Shown: one piece after another, positions 36,025 through 43,640 of the stretch
Position numbering within the stretch: the stretch's first letter is position 1
Layout: the number at the start of each line of letters is the position of its first letter
Source: JAIPDZ01 sp034522175
Lineage (GTDB): Bacteria; Desulfobacterota; DSM-4660; Desulfatiglandales; Desulfatiglandaceae
Length of the DNA: 64,000 bases
Reading direction: 5' to 3'
Assembly (NCBI GenBank): GCA_034522175.1
Contig: JAXHLQ010000001.1
Coordinates: 4,340,001-4,404,000 of the forward strand
The notes under the pieces: generated by a model
Databases searched by the model: none
What the model saw: the letters and a program-made list of their open reading frames with translations, nothing else
Told to the model about the DNA's origin: nothing
Translations under genes and position numbers: made by a program

Positions 36025-36509
36025 GCCAGAAATACTGCGCCGGCCATGGCCACGAAAAGGATGACCGATATGAGTTCAAAGGGCAGAAGGTACTGCTGGA
36101 GGAGGCCCTCCCCGAGGGCCACGACGCTGATGCGTTTGGGAATGAGGAGGCTCTCCGGGGGATATCGGATGATGATCCAGGACAGGATGCCGGCCGGTGC
36201 AAGGGCGGCCAGGGTGCCGCGGATATAGGTTCCTTTGGTGCGGCGTTGCCATGCCTTGGCCTCGGACGGGGACGAGGTCAGCATAATGGCAAAGAATATC
36301 AAAACGCATACACCGCCCACATAGACCAGGATCTGCATGAAGGCGATGAGGGGTGAGGCCAGCAGAAGATACATCCCGGCCACCCCGAACATGGCCCCGA
36401 TGAGGCCCACCAGTGCCCGGACGAGACTCCTGCAAAATACGGCCATGCAGGCCCCTGAAACGGTGATCATGCCGTAAAAAATAAAGGCGATGATGGCGAA
36501 GTTTTCCAT
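36000..36509 (-). CDS. nuoJ: Complex I subunit NuoJ
   Basis: 169 residues, five helices. FYGMITVSGACMAVFCRSLVRALVGLIGAMFGVAGMYLLL, ASPLIAFMQILVYVGGVCVLIFFAIMLT and the C-terminal ISVILFVAMAGAVFLAWK match NuoJ; the VYVGGVCVLIFFAIM segment is the pi-bulge helix. It lies between nuoI (about 160 bases upstream, with a repeat) and nuoK. Confidence 0.95.
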   Translation of the reverse strand: MENFAIIAFIFYGMITVSGACMAVFCRSLVRALVGLIGAMFGVAGMYLLLASPLIAFMQILVYVGGVCVLIFFAIMLTSSPSEAKAWQRRTKGTYIRGTLAALAPAGILSWIIIRYPPESLLIPKRISVVALGEGLLQQYLLPFELISVILFVAMAGAVFLAWKAWGKR

Positions 36510-36548
36510 GGATAACCTAGCGTGCTAAAAGACAAAAACCAACTTCTT

Positions 36549-36616
36549 TTATCGCGCAGAGACGCCCCGGTGAAACAGAAAAACAAGGGTTTCACGGGGC
36601 AGGCAGGGACGCAGAG
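36549..36616. repeat. GCGCAGAGACGC repeat with a nested hairpin, nuoI-nuoJ spacer
   Basis: ATCGCGCAGAGACGC and GGGACGCAGAGAAAA flank a hairpin whose arms are CCCCGGTGAAAC and GGTTTCACGGGG. The outer tract is related to the tract at 32.26 kb and to the GCGTCTTTGCG tract at 38.71 kb. The nested hairpin looks like an insertion into the simple tract. Confidence 0.6.
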
Positions 36617-36672
36617 AAAACCGTACGTTCATAGCTTTTAAACTTTAAATTATATCCCAATTGATGCAACGC

Positions 36673-37236
36673 TTACAGATCTTCACGAACTAAATAAGTT
36701 TGGTTCTTACGATAAAATACTCTGCGCCTCAGCGTCTTGCGGGATATCATCTCCAATAAATCGAACACAAACGCCTCTTTGCTGGGGCCTGCCAGCAACA
36801 CCCGATCTGAAAACCCCAGGGCGCCTTTCGGGCAGTTCTCCACGCACAGGCCGCAAAGGGAACAGCGGGTATAATCATATTTGAATTCGGAGGGTCCCTT
36901 ATCGGCTTTCTTTTCGGCCGTCTGATCAGTATGTTCGTCAGTTTTGTTGGTCTCATGGGGTTCGGGTTTTGCCAATCCTTTTTTAACGACGGTGATGCAC
37001 TGAGAGGGGCAGGTGGAAACACAGGTCATGCACGCGATGCACAAGGGCCGGGTCGGATCATTCGGGCTCGCCTTTAATTCAATGGGGCCTCTGAACGTAT
37101 CCAGGTTGTCTACGCCCTCACGGGGGTAGTGGACCGTGACCTGAGGGCCAAAGAACTGTTTCCCCGTCACCTTGAGTCCCACGAGAAGGCTCCAGAGGGA
37201 GCTGATGCTGTGCCATAGAGTTTGAAAAGTCGGCAT
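36673..37236 (-). CDS. nuoI: Complex I Fe-S subunit NuoI with extra charged linker
   Basis: 187 residues. Two 4Fe-4S motifs, C66-x2-C69-x2-C72-x3-C76 (CIACMTCVSTCP) and C125-x2-C128-x2-C131-x3-C135 (CSLCGLCVENCP), bind clusters N6a and N6b. Usual NuoI proteins have about 30 residues between the two motifs; here there are 48, with a charged run (KPEPHETNKTDEHTDQTAEK) at about 90-109. The insertion sits where the NADH module would contact the subunit, and that module is missing here. It lies just after the four-helix cassette. Confidence 0.95.
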   Translation of the reverse strand: MPTFQTLWHSISSLWSLLVGLKVTGKQFFGPQVTVHYPREGVDNLDTFRGPIELKASPNDPTRPLCIACMTCVSTCPSQCITVVKKGLAKPEPHETNKTDEHTDQTAEKKADKGPSEFKYDYTRCSLCGLCVENCPKGALGFSDRVLLAGPSKEAFVFDLLEMISRKTLRRRVFYRKNQTYLVREDL

Positions 37237-37240
37237 ATTC

Positions 37241-37650
37241 CTCGGAAGTCAGAAGTCAGTAGTCAGAATTCAGAATCGAAAAAAGGTATGCGCCGAGCAG
37301 TTTGCTTACCTCTTCGAGTTGATTTTTCAGATCACTATTATCACCATAGCCAAGGTCTTTTGCCAGGATCAAATAATATCGGGATTCTTCAAGTGAGCCT
37401 TGAGCTATATTTAAGTATCGTGCCTTATCGGGTCGACCTGTTTTCTTGAAGCCTTCTGAAATATTTGCCGGGATCGAAACAGCGGATCTTCTCAACTGAG
37501 ATGTCAATCCATACATTTCATGCTTGGGGAACGACTCGCTGTATTTGTAGACTGACAACACAAACTGATGTGCCTTCTGCCAGACAACCAAGTCTTGAAA
37601 ACGCTTTGCAGGCCGCCTCTTCATTCTAAATTCTGACTCCTGACTCCTGG
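37241..37650. mobile_element. Four-helix-protein cassette with inverted-repeat ends inside the nuo operon
   Basis: The cassette runs from GGAAGTCAGAAGTCAGTAGT (37241-37261) to the complementary motif ACTCCTGACTCCTGG (about 37636-37650). Both ends consist of GTCAG(A/G)AGTCAGAATT-type units in opposite orientation, bracketing one small gene. A similar tract also occurs in dsrJ near 51367. Known S23-type genes are found in many genomes as short intergenic or rRNA-intervening cassettes, which this resembles. Target-site duplications were not identified. Confidence 0.55.
37256..37624 (-). CDS. Four-helix bundle protein, S23 (23S rRNA intervening-sequence) family
   Basis: 122 residues from ATG 37624. 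The frame stays open further upstream across the end of nuoH, but those residues are not family-like. FQDLVVWQKAHQFVLSVYKY, FPKHEMYGLTSQLRRSAVSIPANISEGFKK and GSLEESRYYLILAKDLGY are the S23/TIGR02436 signature, a small four-helix bundle that forms a pentamer in solved relatives. The function is unknown. It sits between nuoH and nuoI, 33 bases from nuoH's stop, and is flanked by inverted repeats; it does not belong to complex I. Confidence 0.93.
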   Translation of the reverse strand: MKRRPAKRFQDLVVWQKAHQFVLSVYKYSESFPKHEMYGLTSQLRRSAVSIPANISEGFKKTGRPDKARYLNIAQGSLEESRYYLILAKDLGYGDNSDLKNQLEEVSKLLGAYLFSILNSDY

Positions 37651-37656
37651 ATACCA

Positions 37657-38628
37657 TCAAAAAACTTTCACAAAAAATGCCGTGGCCATCAGATTGATCA
37701 GGCTGAGGGGGAGGAGCCACTTCCAGTTGACATTCAGAAGCTGATCGAACCTCAAGCGCGGGAAGCTCCATCTCAGCCACATGGTTAAGAAGATCAGGCC
37801 ATACATTTTGGCCAGAAACCACCAGAACCCCGGCAGGAAGGGGCCTTTCCAGCCGCCCAGGAACACCGCCGTGGCCACGCTGGAGACGATGACCATATCC
37901 ACATATTCGGCCAGGAAGAAAAGCCCGAACCCCATACCGGAATATTCGGTATGATATCCGGCGGTCAGCTCACTTTCGGCTTCCGGGAGATCGAAAGGGG
38001 CGCGGTTGGTCTCCGCCACCGAACAGATGAAGAAGATCAGAAAGGCCAGGGGCTGGGACACCATGTGCCACTGCCATGGCCAGTCCCCCTGCTGGGCCAC
38101 TATTTCAGACAGGTTGAGGCTGCCGGTCATGAATGCCACGGCCAAAAGCGACATGAAAAGCGGTGTTTCGTACCCGAGGGACTGGGCCACGGATCGGGCC
38201 GCCCCCATAAGGGCCCAGTGGTTGTTGGACCCCCAGCCGGCCATGCACAGGGCCAGCACGTTGATGCCGGAAAAGGCGAGGATGAGGAGGAGCCCAAGGT
38301 TTACCTCCATACCGGTCAGGGTGGGTCCGAAGGGGATGGTCATAAAGAGCGGGATCACGGGCACAAAGGCCGTGATGGGGGCCAGCCAGAAAAGGAGCCG
38401 GTCGGCGCCGTCCGGTCGAAAACGCTGTTTGCTCATGAGTTTCAAGGCGTCGGCCACGGTCTGCAGCATCCCGTGGGGTCCCACCTCAAAAGGACCGGGC
38501 CTTCCCTGGATATGACCGGCCACCTTGCGCTCCACATACACCAGCACCACGCCGTTGAGTCCCACAAACAGGGCCACGGACACCACCGTGATCAGAATCC
38601 GAAAGAATTCAGCGTATTCAAAGGTCAT
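37657..38628 (-). CDS. nuoH: Complex I subunit NuoH
   Basis: 323 residues, eight helices, starting MTFEYAEFFRILITVVSVAL. YVERKVAGHIQGRPGPFEVGPHGMLQTVADALKLMSKQ is the quinone-site loop, with FDLPEAESELTAGYHTEYSGMGFGLFFLAEY as the E-channel segment and LRWSFPRLRFDQLLNVNWKWLLPLSL near the C-terminus. It couples quinone reduction to the membrane arm. The preceding spacer to nuoD is about 250 bases and holds dispersed repeats. Confidence 0.97.
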   Translation of the reverse strand: MTFEYAEFFRILITVVSVALFVGLNGVVLVYVERKVAGHIQGRPGPFEVGPHGMLQTVADALKLMSKQRFRPDGADRLLFWLAPITAFVPVIPLFMTIPFGPTLTGMEVNLGLLLILAFSGINVLALCMAGWGSNNHWALMGAARSVAQSLGYETPLFMSLLAVAFMTGSLNLSEIVAQQGDWPWQWHMVSQPLAFLIFFICSVAETNRAPFDLPEAESELTAGYHTEYSGMGFGLFFLAEYVDMVIVSSVATAVFLGGWKGPFLPGFWWFLAKMYGLIFLTMWLRWSFPRLRFDQLLNVNWKWLLPLSLINLMATAFFVKVF

Positions 38629-38689
38629 GAGGGAAGCCGTTGGCTTTTAGCCGTGAGCGATTAGGCCCTTACTCCCAGGTTATCTGTCT

Positions 38690-38870
38690 CAAAAAACAAG
38701 AAAATTTCTTTGCGCCTTTGCGTCTTTGCGTGAGGCATTTTGGTTGCAGTTATCCGCGTTAGATATTTGACGATCCATTTGAAGCCTTGATAATCCTCAT
38801 TCTGGTTTTCCTGACACCTGTCGAAGATCCCGTCTTCAGCGGGGACACCCGAACCCTGACACCTGAACAC
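38690..38870. repeat. Dispersed repeats in the nuoD-nuoH spacer
   Basis: Contains a TTTGCGCCTTTGCGTCTTTGCG tract (about 38709-38730) and the 37-base unit at 38816-38852 identical to 32368-32404. Flanking ACACCTGTCG and CCTGACACCTGAAC segments belong to an ACCTGACACC(C/T)GAAACC family also present at 53.40 and 57.97 kb. Confidence 0.75.
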
Positions 38871-38877
38871 TTCTCTT

Positions 38878-40043
38878 TTATCTATCAATCTCCGGGATGA
38901 CCAGGTCCAGGCTTCCCAGGATGGAGACCGCATCGGAGAAGAGCACCCCCTCCACGAGTTCTGAAAATAAGCTCAGGTTGGAAAACCCCGGCGAACGCAA
39001 TTTGACCCGATAGGGTGTCCGCTCGCCATTGCTCACCACGTACACCCCCACTTTTCCCCTGGCCCCTTCCACCGCAAATAGGCCTCCCCCTTCGGCGCCT
39101 TCCATCTCGGCTTGGGCGCTTTTTTCATCAGGTGATCCCCGTCCGGTATCTCGTTGACTGCAGCCTCGATGATGTTGAGGCTCTCTTTTATTTCGGCCAT
39201 CCGGACCCGGTAGCGGGCCATGGCGTCCCCTTTTTCTTCCACGGGGATATTGAAGGCAAGGCGATGGTAAATGGAATAGGGCTCTGCCCGGCGGGTGTCA
39301 TAAGGCTGGCCGGATCCCCGCAGCACCGGACCCGTGGCCCCGTAACGCCGGCACATGTCGAGCGAAATCGGCCCGATGCCTTCCACCCGGTGTCGAAAAA
39401 TCACGTTCTTGGTGACCAGATCATCATACATGGGTAACCGTTCCCGCATGGTCTGCACAAACCGATGGGTCCCTTCCAGGAAAGCGTCGTCGACATCCGC
39501 GGCCACGCCCCCAATTCTAAAAAAGCTGTAGGTCAGTCGTGATCCGCTCAGCGGCTGCAGCAGATCAAGAATCTTTTCGCGATCTTCAAAGGCATACATG
39601 ATGGGCGTAAACGCTCCCAGATCCAGGAGGTATGCGCCATGCCAGACCAGGTGAGAGGCAATCCGGTTGAGTTCCGCGGTGATGACCCGGATGTACTCGG
39701 CCCGCTCAGGGACTTCGATCTGAGCGAGACGTTCTATCGATCCCACATAGGCCCAGTTCCAGCTCAGGGGATTGAGATAGTCCACCCGACCCATATTGGG
39801 GATGAACTGGACCCATGTCCGGGTCTCAGCCATCTTCTCATGCATCCGGTGGAGGTATCCGATGACCGGCTCCGCCTGAAGGATGTATTCTCCGGAAAGC
39901 TTGAGGAGGATGCGGAGCACGCCGTGGGTGGACGGGTGCTGGGGCCCCATGTTGAGGATCAGGGTGTCCGGATCCTCTGTGGCCTCAAACCGCTTCAGCG
40001 CGGGGTCCGGTTCGATGTCCGTGTGTTGAACGGCCGGGGTCAT
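38878..40043 (-). CDS. nuoD: Complex I subunit NuoD, frameshifted near the C-terminus
   Basis: The first frame (39033-40043) begins MTPAVQHTDIEPDPALKRFE and has NMGPQHPSTHGVLRILLKL, the QAEPVIGYLHRMHEKMAE segment, and the quinone-site PLSGSRLTYSFFRIGGVAADVD. It runs as far as KGEAYLRW. The correct continuation is in another frame: VEGARGKVGVYVVSNGERTP to VIPEIDR (stop 38878), the conserved 80-residue end of NuoD. One more G in CGG near 39072 gives LRVEGARGKVG with no residue lost, for 388 residues in all. Truncation would remove the part that contacts NuoB and the quinone, so an intact gene is expected in the real genome. It overlaps nuoC by ATGA. Confidence 0.93.
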
Positions 40044-40594
40044 GTGCTGCCTTCCGTGTCGTTGGATGCTGGAGTCGCTTCATCCGGGGCATCGGTTCCA
40101 TCCAAAAGGGTGAAATTGGTCTCCTTTTCAATGATAGCTTCAGGAACGAAAAATTCTTTAAGGGGAATGTGCGCGTCATCATCCTTAAGGAGTGGATGGA
40201 TCTTCAGGTCATCGGGCATGAGGAGCGGGTCCAGATGGGGATGATCCGTAAACTGAATCCCATAAAAATCATGGCACTCCCGTTCATGCCACCCGGCACC
40301 GGAATAGATGGACGAGATGGAAGGGAGTTTCGGATCGGTGTGGGGGATGATCACATAGAGGGCGATACGGCCGGGACAGGTGTAGTGATCGAAATGGTAA
40401 ACCGCCAACAGGCCGTCTTTCGTATCCAGGCCGGTGATGTCTTCCAGATGGTATCCGTCATCCTTCATGCGTTGGGCGGCATTTCTGAGCACGGCTGGTT
40501 CAAGGAATACGGCCCACTTTTTCCCGGTCTTCTCCGGATTGCAGGCGGCTTTGAACAGGGAGGGTATCCCTCCTAGGACCTCATCGCCCATCAT
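40040..40594 (-). CDS. nuoC: Complex I subunit NuoC
   Basis: 184 residues from ATG 40594, whose ATGA overlaps the nuoB stop and which has AAAGGAG upstream; the longer frame starts at 40627. GIPSLFKAACNPEKTGKKW, GLDTKDGLLAVYHFDHYTC, and SISSIYSGAGWHERECHDFYGIQFTDHPHLDPLLMPDD match the 30-kDa subunit, in which the GAGWHERECHDFYGI segment is the core signature. Here nuoC and nuoD are separate genes. Confidence 0.95.
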   Translation of the reverse strand: MMGDEVLGGIPSLFKAACNPEKTGKKWAVFLEPAVLRNAAQRMKDDGYHLEDITGLDTKDGLLAVYHFDHYTCPGRIALYVIIPHTDPKLPSISSIYSGAGWHERECHDFYGIQFTDHPHLDPLLMPDDLKIHPLLKDDDAHIPLKEFFVPEAIIEKETNFTLLDGTDAPDEATPASNDTEGST

Positions 40595-41124
40595 GGCTCC
40601 TTTCCGCGGGGCGGCTGCGGCCACCACCGTTTGCCGGTGATCTTCTCCTGAAGTTGAAAAAGTCCCTCCAGAAATGCCTCAGGATGCGGGGGGCAGCCCG
40701 GGACATAGATATCTACCGGGACGATTTGATCCACCCCTTCCACAATGGCGTATTGATCTTTAAACGCGAACGGTCCGCCTGAAATGGCACAGTTGCCCAT
40801 GGCGATCACCCATTTGGGGGCCGGCATCTGTTCATAGAGGCGCTCGATGGCAGGTGCCATTTTCAGGGTCACGGTGCCGGCCACGATCATGAGGTCCGAC
40901 TGCCTGGGCGAAGGCCTGAAGACCTCGGCGCCGAACCGGGCGATGTCAAAACGGGCCATGCCCACGGCCATCATCTCAATGGCGCAGCAGGCCAGACCGA
41001 AGGTCATGGGCCACAGGGACATGGACCGGCAGATGTCTAAGAGAGATTCAACCAGCTGGAACCGGATCAGGGGCGGTTCTACATCAAAGTGAAGGGGACC
41101 GGTTACTTGATCTTCCGCGGCCAC
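40591..41124 (-). CDS. nuoB: Complex I subunit NuoB (cluster N2)
   Basis: 177 residues. WPMTFGLACCAIEMMAVGMARFDIARFGAEVFRPSPRQSDLMIVAGTV holds the tandem Cys ligands of cluster N2, with the other two in AMGNCAISGG and YVPGCPPHPEA. N2 is the last cluster before quinone. It overlaps nuoA by 22 bases and nuoC by four. Confidence 0.97.
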   Translation of the reverse strand: MAAEDQVTGPLHFDVEPPLIRFQLVESLLDICRSMSLWPMTFGLACCAIEMMAVGMARFDIARFGAEVFRPSPRQSDLMIVAGTVTLKMAPAIERLYEQMPAPKWVIAMGNCAISGGPFAFKDQYAIVEGVDQIVPVDIYVPGCPPHPEAFLEGLFQLQEKITGKRWWPQPPRGKEP

Positions 41125-41480
41125 TCAAACACCCCCTTGGCCCAGAAAAAGAGGACCGCTGATGCAATGACGAGGAGAAACAGAAAGACCTTCAGAAAAG
41201 CTGAAAACCCCTGGGCAAGGGGATAGAACAGGGCCACCGGGAAGAGATACAGGACATCCACCTCGAAGGCCAGGAAGATAAGGGCGTAAATGTAGTAGTT
41301 CATGTGGAAGCGGACCCAGGTGTTATTGAGCGGGACCATCCCGCATTCGTAGGGAATCCCCATTTGGGGATCCTTGGACTTGGGTGAGAGGAAATAAGAG
41401 ACTATCAGAGAGACCCCGGCCATGAGGAGTCCCACCGCAAAGAAGAGAAGCAGCGCCATCTGAAGCCAGTCAAAAACCAT
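41103..41480 (-). CDS. nuoA: Complex I subunit NuoA
   Basis: 125 residues, three helices, starting MVFDWLQMALLLFFAVGLLMAG. SPKSKDPQMGIPYECGMVPLNNTWVRFHMNYYIYALIFLAFEVDVLYLFPVA is the conserved loop and second helix with the Glu/Asp pair. First gene of the nuo operon; its promoter should lie just upstream. Confidence 0.97.
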   Translation of the reverse strand: MVFDWLQMALLLFFAVGLLMAGVSLIVSYFLSPKSKDPQMGIPYECGMVPLNNTWVRFHMNYYIYALIFLAFEVDVLYLFPVALFYPLAQGFSAFLKVFLFLLVIASAVLFFWAKGVFEWPRKIK

Positions 41481-41527
41481 GGTGTTACCCGGAGTATGAA
41501 AGGTTGGATTCGTCAGCGTAGGTGGAG

Positions 41528-41558
41528 ACTATATCATCAAAAGGGGGTGGTCTTGCAA
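41528..41558 (-). promoter_or_regulatory. Weak candidate promoter for the nuo operon
   Basis: On the minus strand TTGCAA (41558-41553) is followed after 19 bases by TATAGT (41533-41528), about 50 bases before the nuoA ATG. The 19-base spacing is longer than ideal, so this is only a candidate. Confidence 0.3.
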
Positions 41559-41717
41559 GGGATATTTTGTATTCTCCTTCACCTCATCTGTTCTTCAGGT
41601 TGACGGTTTTAAGTCAAATTGATATAAGTCACCCAACCTCCGGCAAAGCCGGAGGCTTGAAATATGTGAACCGCTCAAAGCGGTTAATTTGTTGGCCACC
41701 TCAAAGGTGGCATGGCC

Positions 41718-42150
41718 TTACTTAAACAGATTCAGTTGGTCTAAACGGCGGTCCTCTTCTTCTTGCGTTTTGATATATTCTCGCACCGCCTCTTCATCTC
41801 GGCCAACCGTCGATACGAAATATCCTCGCGCCCAGAAGTGATGGCCTGTAAAATTCTTCTTCTGGCCCATGTAATTGCGTGCAATATGAATCGCACTCTT
41901 GCCCTTGATATAACCTACAACCTGCGATACCGAGTATTTTGGAGGTATTGATATGAGAATATGCACATGGTCTACTGACAGGTGCCCTTCTATCACCTCG
42001 CACTCTCGGCTCCGCGCCAACTCCCTGATTACTTGTCCAAGGTATTTCCGAAGTTGGCCGATATAACGTCTTCTTGCGGTATTTGGGAATCCAAACCACA
42101 TGGTATTTGCATTCCCATCTGGTGTGGTTTAGACTTGATTCATCTTTCAT
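41718..42150 (-). pseudogene. tnpA: IS200/IS605 family transposase TnpA, frameshifted
   Basis: It starts at ATG 42150 behind GGAGGAACTTCC and reads MKDESSLNHTRWECKYHVVWIPKYRKKTLY, where the frame is lost. Dropping one base at about 42060 gives LYGQLRKYLGQVI, the exact family pattern, and the second frame runs on with VIEGHLSVDHVHILISIPPKYSVSQVVGYIKGKS (HxH metal motif in VDHVHI) and ARGYFVSTVGRDEEAVREYIKTQ (active-site Tyr). The protein would be about 143 residues, the size of TnpA of the Y1 type. One extra base inactivates it unless frameshifting occurs. No tnpB follows. Confidence 0.9.
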
Positions 42151-42202
42151 GGAAGTTCCTCCTTCCTGACTTTGAGCGATTCACATCAGGAGGAACTTCC
42201 AT
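42149..42202 (-). promoter_or_regulatory. tnpA: Perfect 15-bp inverted repeat over the tnpA start and ribosome binding site
   Basis: Arms 42149-42163 and 42188-42202 are exact complements (ATGGAAGTTCCTCCT and AGGAGGAACTTCCAT), with 24 bases between. In tnpA mRNA the 3' arm contains the ribosome binding site GGAGG and touches the ATG. A stem-loop hiding the ribosome binding site is a known way in which IS200 keeps transposase production low; the sequence fits that. Confidence 0.75.
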
Positions 42203-42307
42203 TTATTCCCGTAAATGTCAAACTCTGGTGAGTCTCCCGGCAAAGCCGGGGGTTTACCTAAATGAAATTAATATTATGCAAATGTGTTGTTTTCAGAGGA
42301 TGATGCA

Positions 42308-42457
42308 ATGATTGATATTCATGGCGCGGCAGCTGTTTTCGTTACCTTCGAAAGACTGGATGGAAACCCTCCGATTGACATCCGTGAGAATCGAGCCAAG
42401 AATGAGACGTTAAGAGACCTAACCTCAAAAAGTATTACAATAAGAGAATGTAGGTGA
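42308..42457 (+). CDS. Small unknown ORF
   Basis: 49 residues, MIDIHGAAAVFVTFERLDGN to IRECR. A GAGG lies ten bases before the ATG. No family is recognised. It lies just downstream of the IS200 element, and may be a truncated gene. Confidence 0.25.
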   Translation: MIDIHGAAAVFVTFERLDGNPPIDIRENRAKNETLRDLTSKSITIRECR

Positions 42458-42519
42458 GGCATGCATGACAACCACAAGACATTGTTTGGGGTTTTCAGCC
42501 TGAATCAAAAGGGGAGTTT

Positions 42520-43559
42520 ATGAGTGAAAACGAAGCCATTCGGGTTGACCATATTGAAGGTCTGATTTTTTTCATACGTGGTCAGAAGGTCATGTTAAGC
42601 TCTCATCTGGCAGGATTGTATGAGATTGAACCACGTGTTTTGGTCCAAGCAGTAAAACGAAATATTGACAGATTTCCAGAAGATTTCATGTTTCAATTGA
42701 CAGATGAAGAGTTTCAACACTTGAAATCACAAATTGTGATTTCAAGTTGGGGCGGCTCTCGCAGGGCGAAACCTGACGCATTCACCGAACAGGGTGTTGC
42801 AATGCTGTCCAGTGTGTTGAGGAGCAAGCGGGCTGTGCAAGTCAATATTCAGATTATGCGAACGTTTGTTCAATTGAGACAAATGCTGACCGTGCATAAA
42901 GATCTCGAACGGGAGTTGACGGCTTTAGAGAAAAAATATGATGAGCAGTTCAAGATTGTCTTTGATGCCATCCGCGCCTTGATGACGTCCCCTGAGAAAT
43001 TACGCAGGAAGATTGGCTTTGAGGTGAAGGATGGCCGTGCCGCCTATGCAAGAAAGCGCAATGATTATTTTATGGACAAAAACAAGAAAATGACCCTCAG
43101 TTTTGGTGGGGAAGAAAGGCCGGTTTTCTATGCTGGCAATCTCGATATTCTGAGAGACTATCCTGTTATTGGGGCCTTGGCATCGGGAAAGGCGCCGGGG
43201 CCGGTGGTGTGGGAGAGCTATGAGGTGTTTTATGCCCTGCGGGATGAAGAAATAACCCTGGCCGGGGCCTGGCATTCGCCGTTGGAGAAGGGAATCCTCG
43301 ATGCACTGAGTGAAGGCAAGGCGAATGTGGCATCATCAAAATCCTCAACCTCCCCATGACATCCGCATTTGTCAAGGACCTGAAAGCGGTGCGGGACCTT
43401 TTCAAGGAAAGCAGGGACTATGTTGAGCTGGGTCGGGCACTCAAGGTTTTTGGCGAGCAATTTGAGGCGGACGGCGATGAGAAAGAAGGGGAAGGACCAG
43501 AGGCCCAATCTTATTCACCGGAGGATCTGGAGCTGGTGTGTTTTATGACATTGACTTGA
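42520..43559 (+). pseudogene. ORF6N (KilA-N) domain protein, mosaic C-terminus with a frameshift
   Basis: Residues 1-170 are an ORF6N domain: VDHIEGLIFFIRGQKVMLSSHLAGLYEIEPRVLVQAVKRNIDRFPEDFMFQLTDEEF and FTEQGVAMLSSVLRSKRAVQVNIQIMRTFVQLRQML, found in phage and mobile-element DNA-binding proteins. From about 180 on a different region begins: VFYAGNLDILRDYPVIGALAS and LAGAWHSPLEKGILDALSEGKANV, resembling a DprA/LOG-type Rossmann fold cut short. After KANV one missing G (near 43332) breaks the frame; restoring it gives GIIKILNLPMTSAFVKDLKAV to CFMTLT (stop 43559), a near copy of the end of the gene at 45.5 kb. So the gene is a chimera of three parts. Confidence 0.75.
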
Positions 43560-43640
43560 AATAGAAAAGCAATTAGAAGCCATCCAAGTTTTTACCGTCG
43601 CTGTTTTCCGCGGGTTTTTTGACTTTCAGGAGGCCAATGT

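Larger units (their letters stand above)
41637..42253. mobile_element. IS200/IS605-type insertion sequence with hairpin ends
   Basis: The left side has three hairpins: CCTCCGGCAAAGCCGGAGG (41637-41655), AACCGCTCAAAGCGGTT (41669-41685) and GCCACCTCAAAGGTGGC (41695-41711). The right end has a similar TCCCGGCAAAGCCGGGGG hairpin (42234-42253). A Y1 transposase gene lies between on the minus strand. IS200/IS605 elements have hairpin ends instead of inverted repeats, as seen here. Only tnpA is present. The exact cleavage sites are not determined. Confidence 0.8.

Noticed and set aside
36549..36616. The nested hairpin in the nuoI-nuoJ spacer as a terminator
   Set aside because: It has no U tract on the minus strand, and nuoJ needs transcription to pass through it.
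41763..42311. Plus-strand frames inside the IS200 element as accessory genes
   Set aside because: They are antisense shadows of tnpA; no tnpB-like motifs were seen.
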